The position numbers and the translations under genes are program-made. Below, piece by piece: positions 19,158 through 28,738 of a stretch of DNA of 64,000 nt. The stretch comes from an uncultured Acidobacteriota bacterium (lineage in GTDB: Bacteria; Acidobacteriota; Blastocatellia; Pyrinomonadales; Pyrinomonadaceae): NCBI GenBank assembly GCA_937873515.1, contig CALMYB010000017.1, forward strand, positions 95,837 through 159,836, written 5' to 3'. The number at the start of each line of letters is the position of its first letter. Positions within the stretch are counted from its first letter, which is position 1. Under the pieces are notes generated by a model that saw only the letters and a list, made by a program, of their open reading frames with translations, did not search any database and was not told the DNA's origin.

Positions 19158-20138
19158 CTATCGGTAATCCGAGGCCGGCGAAGCATAATAGCCGTCGCGA
19201 GCCCGGACGGTTAGACGCGGCAAACCTCGCGGGCGTTTGACCTTAACTTTGACCTTACGCCATTTCCCGTTCGGAACAAAATCTTTCGGGGTATAACCGA
19301 TCGAGTATTGGTGACGCAGTTCCAGGGCGATGCGCTCAAAGATCTCGTCCATCTCGACGTCCGAGTCGGGGTAGAAGGAGCGACCGCCGGTAACGTTGCT
19401 GATCTCGTCTAGGAATGCCTGCCCCTGCAAACCAACCTCGCTGGCAGCGTCATTACGGCCCTGAATACCGATCGAATACGCCACGACATCCGATTCTTTT
19501 AGAAGACGCCGGACCTCGCCGAAGTTGTAGCGCGATGCGTTGTCCTGGCCGTCGCTGATTATAAGAACGGCCTTCTTCTGGTGCGAGCCGCGCATCACTT
19601 TCTCGACGCCTAGGTAAACAGCGTCATAAAGAGCTGTGTCTTTCTTTGGTTCGACGAGCGTCAATTTCTTCAACACGGCCTCGCCGTCGCGCGACCGGTC
19701 CAGCAGGAGCTGCGCCTTATTGTTGAAAGCGATCAGGAAATACTCGTCCATCGGATGGCTCGTTGCGATGAAACGCGAGAGCGCATGACGAGCTTTATTG
19801 ATCTTTTCGCCGTTCATCGAGCCCGAGACATCGAAGATTATGGCCAGCGAGACAGGTGCGTCGCTATCGCTGAAGAAGGTGATCTCCTGCTTCTCATCGT
19901 TGTCATAGACGGTGAACGCATCCTTTTTCAGTCCCGAGATATATCGATCATAGAGGTCGGTTACCGTAGCAGTGACCGTAACAAGATCGGTTTTGATCTT
20001 GATAGCACCATTATCCGGCGGCGTTGGGCGCGGAGTCGGCGACTGCGCCGCGGAGACGGAAGCTAAAAATGCGACGGCGAAGAGAGAGGCCAGCAGGATC
20101 GAAAAACGAGAATGCTCGATGCCCAAATGTTTACGCAT
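19158..20138 (-). CDS. VWFA-related exported protein (Acidobacteria type), paralogue
   Basis: A 326-residue paralogue of the next gene. It has a signal peptide (FSILLASLFAVAFLASVSAA) and a beta region (VTVTATVTDLYDRYISGLKK). The VWFA domain has metal site DVSGSMNGEK, DTALYDAVYLGVEKV and ISDGQDNASR, and the C-terminus has QYSIGYTPKDF. Both genes read on the minus strand 18 bp apart, so are probably one operon arising from duplication. Targets are not visible from sequence. Confidence 0.92.
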   Translation of the reverse strand: MRKHLGIEHSRFSILLASLFAVAFLASVSAAQSPTPRPTPPDNGAIKIKTDLVTVTATVTDLYDRYISGLKKDAFTVYDNDEKQEITFFSDSDAPVSLAIIFDVSGSMNGEKINKARHALSRFIATSHPMDEYFLIAFNNKAQLLLDRSRDGEAVLKKLTLVEPKKDTALYDAVYLGVEKVMRGSHQKKAVLIISDGQDNASRYNFGEVRRLLKESDVVAYSIGIQGRNDAASEVGLQGQAFLDEISNVTGGRSFYPDSDVEMDEIFERIALELRHQYSIGYTPKDFVPNGKWRKVKVKVKRPRGLPRLTVRARDGYYASPASDYR

Positions 20139-20284
20139 ACATACTCGAAAGGGACACTCTTATTGTAAAGATTAGCGAAAATCCGTTCAATGTATATTTT
20201 CAGATGCCAAGAGCGGCTCTTTGGTTGTTCGGCCTCAAGAATCCAAATACGCTATCTGAAAGGAACATTCTTGCGTGCCGGACG

Positions 20285-20293
20285 TGTTATAAT
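20285..20293 (+). promoter_or_regulatory. Extended -10 promoter before pilC
   Basis: TGT followed by a consensus TATAAT at 20288-20293, 26 bp before the GTG start of the pilus inner-membrane gene. No good -35 box is seen, consistent with an extended -10 promoter. Confidence 0.5.
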
Positions 20294-20318
20294 TCGCCCT
20301 TTGACGTTGGAGAGTTGA

Positions 20319-21596
20319 GTGCTTTTGAACGTCGTTGGACCACCGGGTCCCGATCTTATGCCTGAATATATCTGCCGCCTCGGTACGCCGTCCGGCGAAG
20401 TCGTAACAAAGATGGTCGAAGCCATCGGTGCTTCGGAAGCAAAACTTCGGCTTGAGGCCGACGGTTTTCGTGTCTTTGCCGTTTCCTCTGCGGAGAACGG
20501 GCTTTCCTCGGTCCTCGGTTTCGGTGGTTCTGGCAAGCATAACAAGGTCAAGCAGGCCGACTTCCTTTTGTTTAATCAGCAGTTTTCGGCGCTGTTAAGG
20601 GCCGGTATTCCAGTTCTTCAGGCGGTCGAGCTTCTTAAGACACGTTCTGCGTCGGCAAGTCTTCGAATGGTTCTCGCAGACGTTGAGGACCGCATCAAGA
20701 ACGGTGAGCCGCTCTCACAAGCTTTCGAGGAACAGGGAATCTTTCCGAAGATCTATACTGCATCGATCCTGTCCGGCGAGAAGAGCGGCGCTCTCGACGA
20801 CGTACTGGCCCGGTTCGTGACATATCTAAGGCGGAGCGTTGCGATCACGCGGAAGCTTCGAGGGGCGTTGGCATATCCTGCGTTCCTCCTGCTTGCGGCC
20901 ACGATAATGGTCGCGTTCCTTACGCTCTACATAGTTCCGCGAATGTCGGATCTTTTTCGCAACCTGAATCAAAGCCGTGAACTTCCTGTCCTTACGCGGG
21001 CGGTGGTGTATATCTCGGGGACGATCGTCGCAAATATTTGGTGGGTCTTGCCGCTTGTTATCATCATCGTCCTCGCACTTGTGTTCTGGTTCCGAACACA
21101 AAATGGCAAGCTTCTTTTGCACAAGGCGGTGCTTCGCCTGCCGGTCGCCGGCCAGCTCGTTAGGAATATGGCGACCGCACAGCTCTCGCGATCGCTCTCA
21201 ACGCTGCTTTCAGGCGGCATCACCGTGCCGGAATCCTGGGATATTTCGTCACAAGCTTTGAACAACCTCGAGCTTCGACGCAAGAGCCAGTCCGTTCTGC
21301 CGTTGATCCGAGAGGGCCGCGGGTTTACTGAGGCGCTTGAGACCGCGAACTGGATACCGTCACTTGGACTCGATATGATCGGCATCGGCGAACGCTCGGG
21401 CAGTTTACGCGAGATGCTGGACGAAGTAGCCGCCTTTTACGACGCAGAGGCAGAAGTTCGGCTCGAACAGCTCACGACGCTGCTTGAACCGCTAATTCTG
21501 CTGTTTATGGCGGCCGTCGTTGTCGTTATTCTTCTTGCGATCTACTTGCCGATCATACAAATGATCTCTGCCGGGCCGTTCGGCGGCAGGCATTAG
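20319..21596 (+). CDS. pilC: Type IV pilus / type II secretion inner-membrane platform protein
   Basis: The GspF/PilC family protein that works with the assembly ATPase. About 425 residues with two T2SSF domains: residues 75-200 (FNQQFSALLRAGIPVLQAVE, TASILSGEKSGALDDVLARF) and 275-405 (QLSRSLSTLLSGGITVPESW, IGIGERSGSLREMLDEVAAF). Three hydrophobic helices are visible, around ALAYPAFLLLAATIMVAFLT, VLPLVIIIVLALVFWF and the C-terminal LLFMAAVVVVILLAIYLPII. GTG 20319 has GGAGAG five bases upstream; ATG 20358 (MPEYICRL) is a possible shorter start. It is 15 bp upstream of pilB, an unusual order versus pilB-pilT-pilC. Confidence 0.92.
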   Translation: MLLNVVGPPGPDLMPEYICRLGTPSGEVVTKMVEAIGASEAKLRLEADGFRVFAVSSAENGLSSVLGFGGSGKHNKVKQADFLLFNQQFSALLRAGIPVLQAVELLKTRSASASLRMVLADVEDRIKNGEPLSQAFEEQGIFPKIYTASILSGEKSGALDDVLARFVTYLRRSVAITRKLRGALAYPAFLLLAATIMVAFLTLYIVPRMSDLFRNLNQSRELPVLTRAVVYISGTIVANIWWVLPLVIIIVLALVFWFRTQNGKLLLHKAVLRLPVAGQLVRNMATAQLSRSLSTLLSGGITVPESWDISSQALNNLELRRKSQSVLPLIREGRGFTEALETANWIPSLGLDMIGIGERSGSLREMLDEVAAFYDAEAEVRLEQLTTLLEPLILLFMAAVVVVILLAIYLPIIQMISAGPFGGRH

Positions 21597-21611
21597 TCAT
21601 CAAAGGTTTTT

Positions 21612-23291
21612 ATGAACGTCGAAAGCACAAATATTGGGCCGGTCTCGTCGCCGAAGATCGAACTGTCGGATTTCCTCGAGAACGAACCGCCGGAGGTCAT
21701 CGAAGCAAAGCAGCGTGCAAAGCGATATCGAATGCCGTACATCGACCTTCTGCCGCCGGACGCGCCTTCGCCAGTGGACCAGGAGGAACTTGCGAAGATA
21801 CCCGTCGAATTGATGTTGAGAAATCAGTTCGTGCCAATTCGCCGCGAAGGGAACTCGATGCACGTCGCGATGGCGAATCCCACGGACCTGGAACGTCTCG
21901 ACGAACTCGAGAACGTCCTCAATGTCCGCATCATCCCGCATGTCGCAACGGCCGGTGCTATCGACCTCGTCCTGCGGAAGGGCGATGCGACCCAGCGAGT
22001 GATGCAGGAGGCTGCGTCCGGATTTCGGATCTCGCTCGTCAAGGAGACCGAGCAGGGCGAAGAGGTCCTTGACCTCGATCGTCTCGCTTCCGACAGCGAT
22101 ATGTCGCCGATCATCAAGCTTGTCGACACGATCGTATATAACGCGATGGAATCGAGGGCGTCCGATATCCATATCGAGGCAGGCGACCGAGATGTCCGTG
22201 TAAAATTCCGCATCGACGGCGCGTTGTATGCGAAGGTCGATCCGATCGACATCGCGTATCACCAGACTCTCATTTCGCGTATCAAGGTGATGTCCGAGCT
22301 GGATATTGCCGAACGGCGGATCCCGCAGGACGGACGCTTTCGCGTCAGGTACAAAGGCCGAACCGTCGATTTTCGTGTCTCGATCCTGCCGTCCGCGTTC
22401 GGCGAGAACTGCGTCATCCGTATCCTCGACAAAGAGCAGATATCGGAGGAATTCAAGAATCTCAGCCTCGATGTCGTTGGATTTGACGAGGAAGATCTGC
22501 GGCGCTTTAGGATCTATATCAAAGAACCTTACGGAATGGTGCTCGTCACGGGACCGACCGGTTCCGGTAAGACGACGACCCTTTACGGCGCGCTGAACGA
22601 GATACGGGCGGAAGAGGACAAGATCATCACGATCGAAGACCCGGTCGAATATCAGCTGCAGGGAATCATGCAGATCCCCGTGAACGAGAAGAAAGGGCTG
22701 ACGTTCGCACGCGGCCTTCGGTCGATCCTTCGTCACGATCCCGACAAGATCATGGTCGGCGAAATTCGTGACGAAGAGACTGCGCAGATCGCGATCCAAT
22801 CCGCACTGACCGGACACCTTGTGTTTACGACCGTTCACGCGAACAACGTGATCGACGTCATCGGGCGTTTCCTCAATATGGGCGTCGAGCCATACAATTT
22901 CGTCTCCTCGCTCAACTGCGTGCTGGCACAGCGGCTAGTTCGCCTCTTGTGTCCAACGTGCAAACGGCCCTACACGCCGTCGGTCGAAGAGCTTGCGGAT
23001 TCGGCCCTGAAGCCGTCGGATGCCGAGGGGCACACTTTTTATCGGAATGTCGGCTGCGACGCGTGCAATCACACGGGCTATCGCGGACGTTCTGCGATCC
23101 ACGAATTGCTCGATATGTCCGACCGAATCCGCGAAATGATCATCGAACGCCGTCCCGGCTCCGAGATCCGCCGTCAGGCCGAACAGGAAGGCCTTTCATC
23201 GCTTCGCGAGTCTGCCGTAAAGAAGGTCTTTGCCGGACTTACGACGCTGCACGAGATAAACCGCGTTACGTTCGTCGAAGAACTAAAGTAG
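21612..23291 (+). CDS. pilB: Type IV pilus assembly / type II secretion ATPase (PilB/GspE)
   Basis: A 559-residue hexameric ATPase that powers pilus extension or secretion from the cytoplasmic face. An N-terminal MshEN-like domain (PYIDLLPPDAPSPVDQEELA) is followed by N2 and a C-terminal RecA core. The core has Walker A GPTGSGKTTTLYG, the Asp box, Walker B LRHDPDKIMVGEIRDEET and the His box GHLVFTTVHAN. A tetracysteine zinc site (CPTCKRP and CDACNHTGYRGR) is characteristic of extension ATPases rather than PilT. Coupled to pilC upstream; no other pilus genes are in the window. Confidence 0.95.
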   Translation: MNVESTNIGPVSSPKIELSDFLENEPPEVIEAKQRAKRYRMPYIDLLPPDAPSPVDQEELAKIPVELMLRNQFVPIRREGNSMHVAMANPTDLERLDELENVLNVRIIPHVATAGAIDLVLRKGDATQRVMQEAASGFRISLVKETEQGEEVLDLDRLASDSDMSPIIKLVDTIVYNAMESRASDIHIEAGDRDVRVKFRIDGALYAKVDPIDIAYHQTLISRIKVMSELDIAERRIPQDGRFRVRYKGRTVDFRVSILPSAFGENCVIRILDKEQISEEFKNLSLDVVGFDEEDLRRFRIYIKEPYGMVLVTGPTGSGKTTTLYGALNEIRAEEDKIITIEDPVEYQLQGIMQIPVNEKKGLTFARGLRSILRHDPDKIMVGEIRDEETAQIAIQSALTGHLVFTTVHANNVIDVIGRFLNMGVEPYNFVSSLNCVLAQRLVRLLCPTCKRPYTPSVEELADSALKPSDAEGHTFYRNVGCDACNHTGYRGRSAIHELLDMSDRIREMIIERRPGSEIRRQAEQEGLSSLRESAVKKVFAGLTTLHEINRVTFVEELK

Positions 23292-23311
23292 GAGAAGATC
23301 GCGGGCAGCTA

Positions 23312-24235
23312 TTAGCCGTTAGCGATCAGCCTGGCGTAAACATCGGGATCGACGTTGCCGCCGCTTACCACGACGCCGACGCGTTTGTTGCGAAATTGAT
23401 CTGCATTCTGTAGAACGGCGCCGAGCGAGAGGGCACCGGTCGGCTCGCATTTGAGATTTGCGTGCGTGAAGTAGAGTCTGAGGCCTTCGACGATCCTTTC
23501 TTCCGGAACCTCCAAGATCTCTTTGACGCCGCGTTGAATGACCGGGAAAGTAAGGTCGCCGACCGAGAGCGTTCGGGTTCCGTCGGCGATCGTCTGCGGT
23601 TCGAACTCGTTCGGGATGATCTTGCCAGCGGCTAGCGACCTAGCCGCGTCATTCGCCATTGCCGGTTCGGCACCGATGATCTCGATAGGCTTTTTCGAGC
23701 GTTCGAACGATTCGACCGTTCCCGAGATCAACCCGCCGCCGCCGACCGGCACGATCACGACATCGAGGCCGAGACCTGCGATCTCATCCCCAAGCGTAGA
23801 ATTGCCTTCGATAACGAGACGGTCGTCGAACGCGCTCGCCATGTATGCGTTCGGTTTCTCGCTGCTCAATTGAGCGAGGCGTTCCACGCGGCTGGTTTCA
23901 TTTACATTTATTAGGTCGGCGGCCGCACCGTATTCGAGAACCGCATCGATCTTCACCTTCGCGGAATTGTGCGGCATCACGATCGTGCATTTTCGTCCCA
24001 GCATTTTGCATGCGAGTGCCAGTGCCTGGCCGAAATTACCGGACGAAACACCGACGAACTCCTCTTCCGGACGATTCAAAACGACGTTGTAGGCCGCACG
24101 GAATTTGAAGCTTCCTGTGTGCTGGAACGTCTCGCTGATGACAACGAGATCCTGATCGAGCTTCGAGCGAAGCTTCTCGGGTCGCAGGATAGTTGTCGGG
24201 CGAACTGCTTCGGTAAGGGTTTTCATTTCGATCAC
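23312..24235 (-). CDS. Threonine/serine dehydratase-like PLP enzyme
   Basis: A 307-residue fold type II PLP enzyme. The Schiff-base Lys is in HTGSFKFRAA, the substrate Ser loop is SSGNFGQALA, and the phosphate-binding loop is VPVGGGGLISG. A Ser/Gly near the C-terminus (VVVSGGNVD) contacts the pyridine nitrogen. The size without an ACT domain fits catabolic threonine dehydratase or serine racemase/dehydratase; these cannot be told apart by eye. Its start overlaps the S41 protease stop by 4 bp, so the two are translationally coupled. The gene ends in a CAGCTATTAGCCGTTAGC repeat-like sequence. Confidence 0.85.
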   Translation of the reverse strand: MIEMKTLTEAVRPTTILRPEKLRSKLDQDLVVISETFQHTGSFKFRAAYNVVLNRPEEEFVGVSSGNFGQALALACKMLGRKCTIVMPHNSAKVKIDAVLEYGAAADLINVNETSRVERLAQLSSEKPNAYMASAFDDRLVIEGNSTLGDEIAGLGLDVVIVPVGGGGLISGTVESFERSKKPIEIIGAEPAMANDAARSLAAGKIIPNEFEPQTIADGTRTLSVGDLTFPVIQRGVKEILEVPEERIVEGLRLYFTHANLKCEPTGALSLGAVLQNADQFRNKRVGVVVSGGNVDPDVYARLIANG

Positions 24236-25614
24236 TTTAACTTTTGGATCCTGATCTGGTCCAATGCCCGCGCGACCGCCCTATCCGAACCTGTCAGAAG
24301 GTCCTTGATCGTCGGTGCGACTTGCACGTCCGGCTTGATGCCGACTCCGATGAACGGTGTTCCATCAGGAAAGGTATCGTATTTTGTACAGATACCGGCG
24401 ATGATGCCGCCGGGCAATGAAACAACGAGCGGCTGCCCGGAGCTTCCGCTTGTCGATTCGCCGATGACGAGTCCGCGTTCCGCGGTGCGAAATGCGAGCA
24501 CAAAATCCTCGGCGGCCGAACCCGTCCGCGCGGATGTTAAGAGTACGACGGGTTTAGAGTATGTCCGCGTTGCGGTCTTCGGAACCATTTCGGAGGCTTC
24601 GGTATAAAGCTGATCTGGCTTGTTCCACGCCCGAAAAGCAGGATGGTATTCGCGAGTAGCCCATTTCGAACTCTTAAAAGAATTTTCGAGCAGCAGCGAA
24701 AGGATCCTCGCCCCGACCGCGTCGCTCCCGCCGCCGTTCTGCCGAAGATCGAGGACGAGTGCATCTGCCTTTTCAATGGTGTCGAAGTTCTTTTCGAATT
24801 CATCGGCTGTTTTTGGATTCGTAAATGTATTGAGTCGAACCAGAAGAACGTTCCCGGGAAGCCGCGTCATTTCAAATGGCTCGTGATCGGAGGCTGACGC
24901 TCGCCATCTTTCAAACGCGACGCGCGGGATCGACCGCGAGAAAGTCCTGCCCTTTGCGTCTCGCAGTTCGAGAAGCACGGGAGTCTTAATCGGCCCCGCC
25001 AAAAGCCATCGCGTATAAACTGCGTAATCGCGCGCCTGAGGAGTTGAGACCGAAACGTACGGCGCGACCTTTTCTTCCGCAAACGCCTTGACCTCGGTCC
25101 TGTCGATCGCAGCGATCTCGACGCCGGGAGCGAAGCCTTGAGCGGTGAGTTCGGGGTCAAGAACGTGCGTTATGACGACCTTGCCCTCGATAAGGGCGGT
25201 CTGGATCATAGGACGCGAATTGACGAGTTCGGAAAGTTCGGTCGGCGGCAGAACGAGTGTGTGCCCGTCGTGGAGCTTTGCTGCGAATTCCTGCAAAACA
25301 CGAAAATACTCCAGTGTCGAGCGAGTTTGTCGCACCTTTTCAAGATGCACGAGATACTCTTTGTCCCAGTCGACGCCGGGAACGAGATCGAAGTTGACGA
25401 AGTTATATTTTGCTTCGGACCAGAATTTCGAGATCCCCGCGATCTTCTCGTTCTCGGACAGGTCTGCTTTGTACGGGGTTTTTAAAGCACGCGTCTCCCA
25501 GAATGCGGGGTCATTCCAAAAGGGCGTCTTTTGAATACCGTCCTGAGCATTTGCGGCGATCGAGAAAGCAAATATCGCCCCGAAAACTCCTATAAGAAAG
25601 GCTGCATTTTTCAT
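24232..25614 (-). CDS. Exported S41 family peptidase
   Basis: About 460 residues with a signal peptide (AAFLIGVFGAIFAFSIAANA). The C-terminal half is the S41 (C-terminal processing protease/tricorn core) domain: VLDLRQNGGGSDAVGARILS, then the Ser loop LLTSARTGSAAEDFVLAFRT with the probable nucleophile Ser in TGSAAED. Then comes GESTSGSSGQPLVVSLPGG. A small PDZ-like insert may lie near AQGFAPGVEIAAIDRTEVKA. Periplasmic or secreted. Start MKNAAFLIG at 25614 is favoured because it gives a proper signal peptide. Upstream partner of the dehydratase gene. Confidence 0.88.
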   Translation of the reverse strand: MKNAAFLIGVFGAIFAFSIAANAQDGIQKTPFWNDPAFWETRALKTPYKADLSENEKIAGISKFWSEAKYNFVNFDLVPGVDWDKEYLVHLEKVRQTRSTLEYFRVLQEFAAKLHDGHTLVLPPTELSELVNSRPMIQTALIEGKVVITHVLDPELTAQGFAPGVEIAAIDRTEVKAFAEEKVAPYVSVSTPQARDYAVYTRWLLAGPIKTPVLLELRDAKGRTFSRSIPRVAFERWRASASDHEPFEMTRLPGNVLLVRLNTFTNPKTADEFEKNFDTIEKADALVLDLRQNGGGSDAVGARILSLLLENSFKSSKWATREYHPAFRAWNKPDQLYTEASEMVPKTATRTYSKPVVLLTSARTGSAAEDFVLAFRTAERGLVIGESTSGSSGQPLVVSLPGGIIAGICTKYDTFPDGTPFIGVGIKPDVQVAPTIKDLLTGSDRAVARALDQIRIQKLK

Positions 25615-25681
25615 CTTGTTTCCTAAAGAACGACGCAGGTCGGAAAATGGTTCCAATTACGCCGCCCATTAAAGAATGTTG

Positions 25682-25694
25682 TATAAATAAAGTA
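25682..25694 (+). promoter_or_regulatory. -10 box placing gnd transcription start at its ATG
   Basis: TATAAA at 25682-25687 lies seven bases before the gnd ATG at 25694, so transcription from it would start at or next to the start codon and give a leaderless mRNA. No Shine-Dalgarno sequence is seen. The -35 region is weak. Confidence 0.4.
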
Positions 25695-27115
25695 TGGACA
25701 AGGCAACTTTCGGGATGATCGGCCTCGGCACGATGGGGCGTAACTTTCTCTTAAATATCGGCGAACACAGCATTGCGGGCGTCGGTTACGACCTCGATAA
25801 AGAAAAACGCGACCTTTTGATGAAAGAGGGAAGCGAGATGCCGCTCGATGTCGGCAAAGACATACCGGAATTCCTCTCGAAGCTCTCGAGCCCGCGAAAT
25901 ATCATGCTTCTTGTCCCCGCAGGCCCGATAGTCGATGCCGTTATCGCGGACCTTACGCCGCATCTGAACGAGAACGATCTGATCATCGATGGCGGCAATT
26001 CTCATTACACCGACACCGATCGCCGCATCGCCGAACTTGCCGCGCAGCAGATCGGTTTTATGGGCATCGGTATCAGCGGCGGCGAGGAAGGCGCACGCCA
26101 CGGTGCCAGCATCATGCCCGGCGGCACTAAAGAGCATTACGACCGCGTTGAGCATATTCTGAAGGCTGTAGCTGCAAAGGTCGATGATGAGCCGTGCGTG
26201 GCCTATATGGGCCAGGGTTCTGCCGGGCATTTCGTAAAGATGGTGCACAACGGCATCGAGTATGGCCTGATGCAGATCATCGGAGAGACATATGACTATC
26301 TCCGCCGCGTTAAGGGAAAGACCGCGGGGGAAATTTCCGAGATCTTTGAAAAGTGGAATACGACCGAGCTTAACTCATTCCTGATCGAGATCACGGCGAT
26401 CGTACTTCGAAAGAAAGACGCGGAGACCGGGAAGTTCCTTGTGGATGAGGTCCTTGACGAGGCGGGCCAGAAAGGCACCGGTAAGTGGACCTCGCAAGCG
26501 GCACTCGACCTCGGAATCCCGATCCCGACGATCGATTCTGCCGTCTCGATGAGGCAGATCTCGGCGATACGGAGTGTGCGTGATGCGGCCGGAGAAGTAT
26601 TCGGCAAGGATCTGGCCGAGCGGGAAAGTTCGATCAGTACCGATGACCTTCAGAAGGCGCTAACTGCGGCATTCATTATCACTTACGCACAGGGAATGTC
26701 GCTCATTCAGGCGGCGGCGACGGAACTTTCATATGGGACCGACCTTGCTGAGGTCTCGAAGATCTGGCGCGGAGGCTGCATCATCCGTTCGGCCCTGCTT
26801 GAAGAAATGCGACAGGCATACGGTGAGAATCCGGGCCTTGAAAGTTTGATGATCGACGCAAAGTTTGCGGATGCTTTGAAGGCCCACACGCCGAACTTGC
26901 GCAAGATGCTCTCAGCATGTACGCGCCACGGCATCGCGGCGTTGTGTTTGGGTTCTGCGTTGAGCTATTTCGATGCATTCCGCGCCGAGAAATTGCCTGC
27001 GAATCTCATTCAGGCACAGCGCGACCTATTCGGTGCACACACCTACAAGCGGAACGATACGGAAGGTGTGTTCCATACATCGGATTGGGAGACGGCTGAT
27101 GGAACCGGCGCTTAG
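25694..27115 (+). CDS. gnd: 6-phosphogluconate dehydrogenase (decarboxylating)
   Basis: Oxidatively decarboxylates 6-phosphogluconate to ribulose 5-phosphate, making NAD(P)H in the pentose phosphate pathway. 473 residues, normal for the long dimeric form. Rossmann loop GLGTMGRNFLLN at residue 8, GISGGEEGARHGASIMPGG, the catalytic Lys in HFVKMVHNGIEYG, and substrate-binding KGTGKWTSQAALDLG are present. The C-terminus ends with the helical domain and a tail with YKRNDTEGVFHTSDW. Divergent from the S41 protease gene. Confidence 0.97.
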   Translation: MDKATFGMIGLGTMGRNFLLNIGEHSIAGVGYDLDKEKRDLLMKEGSEMPLDVGKDIPEFLSKLSSPRNIMLLVPAGPIVDAVIADLTPHLNENDLIIDGGNSHYTDTDRRIAELAAQQIGFMGIGISGGEEGARHGASIMPGGTKEHYDRVEHILKAVAAKVDDEPCVAYMGQGSAGHFVKMVHNGIEYGLMQIIGETYDYLRRVKGKTAGEISEIFEKWNTTELNSFLIEITAIVLRKKDAETGKFLVDEVLDEAGQKGTGKWTSQAALDLGIPIPTIDSAVSMRQISAIRSVRDAAGEVFGKDLAERESSISTDDLQKALTAAFIITYAQGMSLIQAAATELSYGTDLAEVSKIWRGGCIIRSALLEEMRQAYGENPGLESLMIDAKFADALKAHTPNLRKMLSACTRHGIAALCLGSALSYFDAFRAEKLPANLIQAQRDLFGAHTYKRNDTEGVFHTSDWETADGTGA

Positions 27116-27152
27116 GCTTGAGACGGTAACATTCACGAGCAACAGGCTGTGG

Positions 27153-27998
27153 TTACGCGATCTCCCACGCTGATTCGGTTTCGAGGAGCTTGGTCATCAG
27201 CTGGGCGTGGACGGAGTGGCCGCTTTTTTCGGCGGTGATTCGGCCTTTGATCGGCATCCCGACGAGGGCCGCGTCGCCAATAATGTCGAGGATCTTGTGG
27301 CGGACGAACTCATCTGAGTACCGCAGGGGAGTTTCGTTCAGCATCCCATCTTTGGTGAGCACGATCGCGTTGTCGAGCGAACCGCCGAGAGCTAGATTCG
27401 CTTTGCGGAGCATATCGATCTCTTCCGCAAAACCAAACGTGCGGGCCGAGGCGATCTCACGGCCGAACGAACCGTTCTTCATCACGAAGCGATAGGTCTG
27501 CCGCTCGATGAAAGGATGGGGGAAGTCGATGACGCAGTCGATCTCGAAATTGTCGGCAGGCTCGATCGACATCTTACGTCCGTTCTGATCGACCTCAACT
27601 CTTTCTTTTACGACGAGAGTACGTCGCGGTGAATCCTGCTCGATGGTTCCGGCCTTTTCGAGAAGGTCGATGAAATTTTCGCTCGATCCGTCAAGGATCG
27701 GCACCTCGATATTGTCGAGCTCGATGAAGCAGTTGTCGATCCAGCTTCCTCGCAATGCTGAAAGTAGATGTTCGCAGGTTGATAATACAACGCCCCGGCG
27801 CATCAAAGTAGTCGCATAGGAGCAATGCGAGATGAACTCGACCGATGCCGGGATCTCGAAATTATCAAGATCTGTGCGGACAAAGACATAACCCGTGCTC
27901 TCGGGCGCCGGCCGAAGGCGTAAGTTGACCTCAACTCCCGTATGAAGGCCAATGCCGCTGACCGAAATTGATCTCGCAAGTGTCGTCTGATTCGCCAT
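27153..27998 (-). CDS. lpxC: UDP-3-O-acyl-N-acetylglucosamine deacetylase
   Basis: The zinc enzyme for the committed step of lipid A synthesis, evidence for an LPS outer membrane. About 281 residues from MANQTTLARSISVSGIGLHT. The zinc ligands are the His in STCEHLLSALRG and the HKxxD motif in FVRHKILDIIGD. The catalytic C-terminal His lies in AEKSGHSVHAQL. The substrate loop FAEEIDMLRKANLALGGSLD is present. The frame extends 34 residues further upstream but homology begins at the ATG at 27998. Confidence 0.96.
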   Translation of the reverse strand: MANQTTLARSISVSGIGLHTGVEVNLRLRPAPESTGYVFVRTDLDNFEIPASVEFISHCSYATTLMRRGVVLSTCEHLLSALRGSWIDNCFIELDNIEVPILDGSSENFIDLLEKAGTIEQDSPRRTLVVKERVEVDQNGRKMSIEPADNFEIDCVIDFPHPFIERQTYRFVMKNGSFGREIASARTFGFAEEIDMLRKANLALGGSLDNAIVLTKDGMLNETPLRYSDEFVRHKILDIIGDAALVGMPIKGRITAEKSGHSVHAQLMTKLLETESAWEIA

Positions 27999-28153
27999 CT
28001 TCGCCGGTCTATATAGCAAAACGTATGCCGAGCGAGTTTCGCTAGAATTTACAGGTGATCTGCATTCTGAGGCCGCCAATGTGTTGCATTGATACCACAT
28101 ACCGTGGCGGAATTTACTAATAACGGCGAACCCATTACAATCTAGAGAAAGTT

Positions 28154-28738
28154 ATGGCGATTGCAACCGCTGGCCAAAAGGCCGCGAAAACGACTAAGGT
28201 AAAGATCGAGAATACGGCGACCTTTCCGCTTCCAAAAGACTATGAGGCGTCGATCCACAAGGCCCTCGATTTTCTTCCCGTTGAACAGACACGCGGGATC
28301 GAGCGGATCAAACTCGTAGATTTCATCAATGATCCGAGATTGAAGAATATGGATGTTCCGGTTAAGGGCGACCTTCCGGGGCTATATCATCCGCGCGTGC
28401 AGAACTCGGCGCCGTGGTTCGAGATCTCGATGGGCGCTTTGCTCCAGCCGACGGAAGGACGAGCAAAGCGTTTTATGGCAAAGAGCGGCTTCAAGGGCAA
28501 TGTTGCCGGACTCATTTTTTCGCTCGTCGGGCAGCATTATTATTTGACGCTGCGTCATTCCGTCAAGAAAACAGGGCTCGAACCGCAGATCCGCCAATAT
28601 GCAGAAAAGAATCTGCGTGCGTGGACCGAAAAGCAATCCGAGGGCAGTTGGCGTGCGAAGATCTTCAAACCTTTCCGCCCGATGCTCGAACGCTGGGCAA
28701 AATGGCTGAATAAAAAGGCCGCGCAATCGAAGAAATAG
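28154..28738 (+). CDS. Conserved hypothetical protein
   Basis: A 194-residue basic soluble protein of no recognised family. The N-terminus is Lys/Ala/Thr-rich. The middle reads as an alpha/beta domain (YEASIHKALDFLPVEQTRGI, DLPGLYHPRVQNSAPWFEIS, LIFSLVGQHYYLTLRHSVKK), and the C-terminal 40 residues are Lys/Arg/Trp-rich helices. No signal peptide. Consistent codon use and its own promoter-like upstream gap support a real gene. Divergent from lpxC and separated from the EVE gene by a palindromic repeat. Confidence 0.75.
   Translation: MAIATAGQKAAKTTKVKIENTATFPLPKDYEASIHKALDFLPVEQTRGIERIKLVDFINDPRLKNMDVPVKGDLPGLYHPRVQNSAPWFEISMGALLQPTEGRAKRFMAKSGFKGNVAGLIFSLVGQHYYLTLRHSVKKTGLEPQIRQYAEKNLRAWTEKQSEGSWRAKIFKPFRPMLERWAKWLNKKAAQSKK

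Noticed and set aside
21600..22838. 412-codon minus-strand frame opposite pilB
   Set aside because: Shadow of the ATPase gene; composition rich in Arg/His/Asp with no family features.
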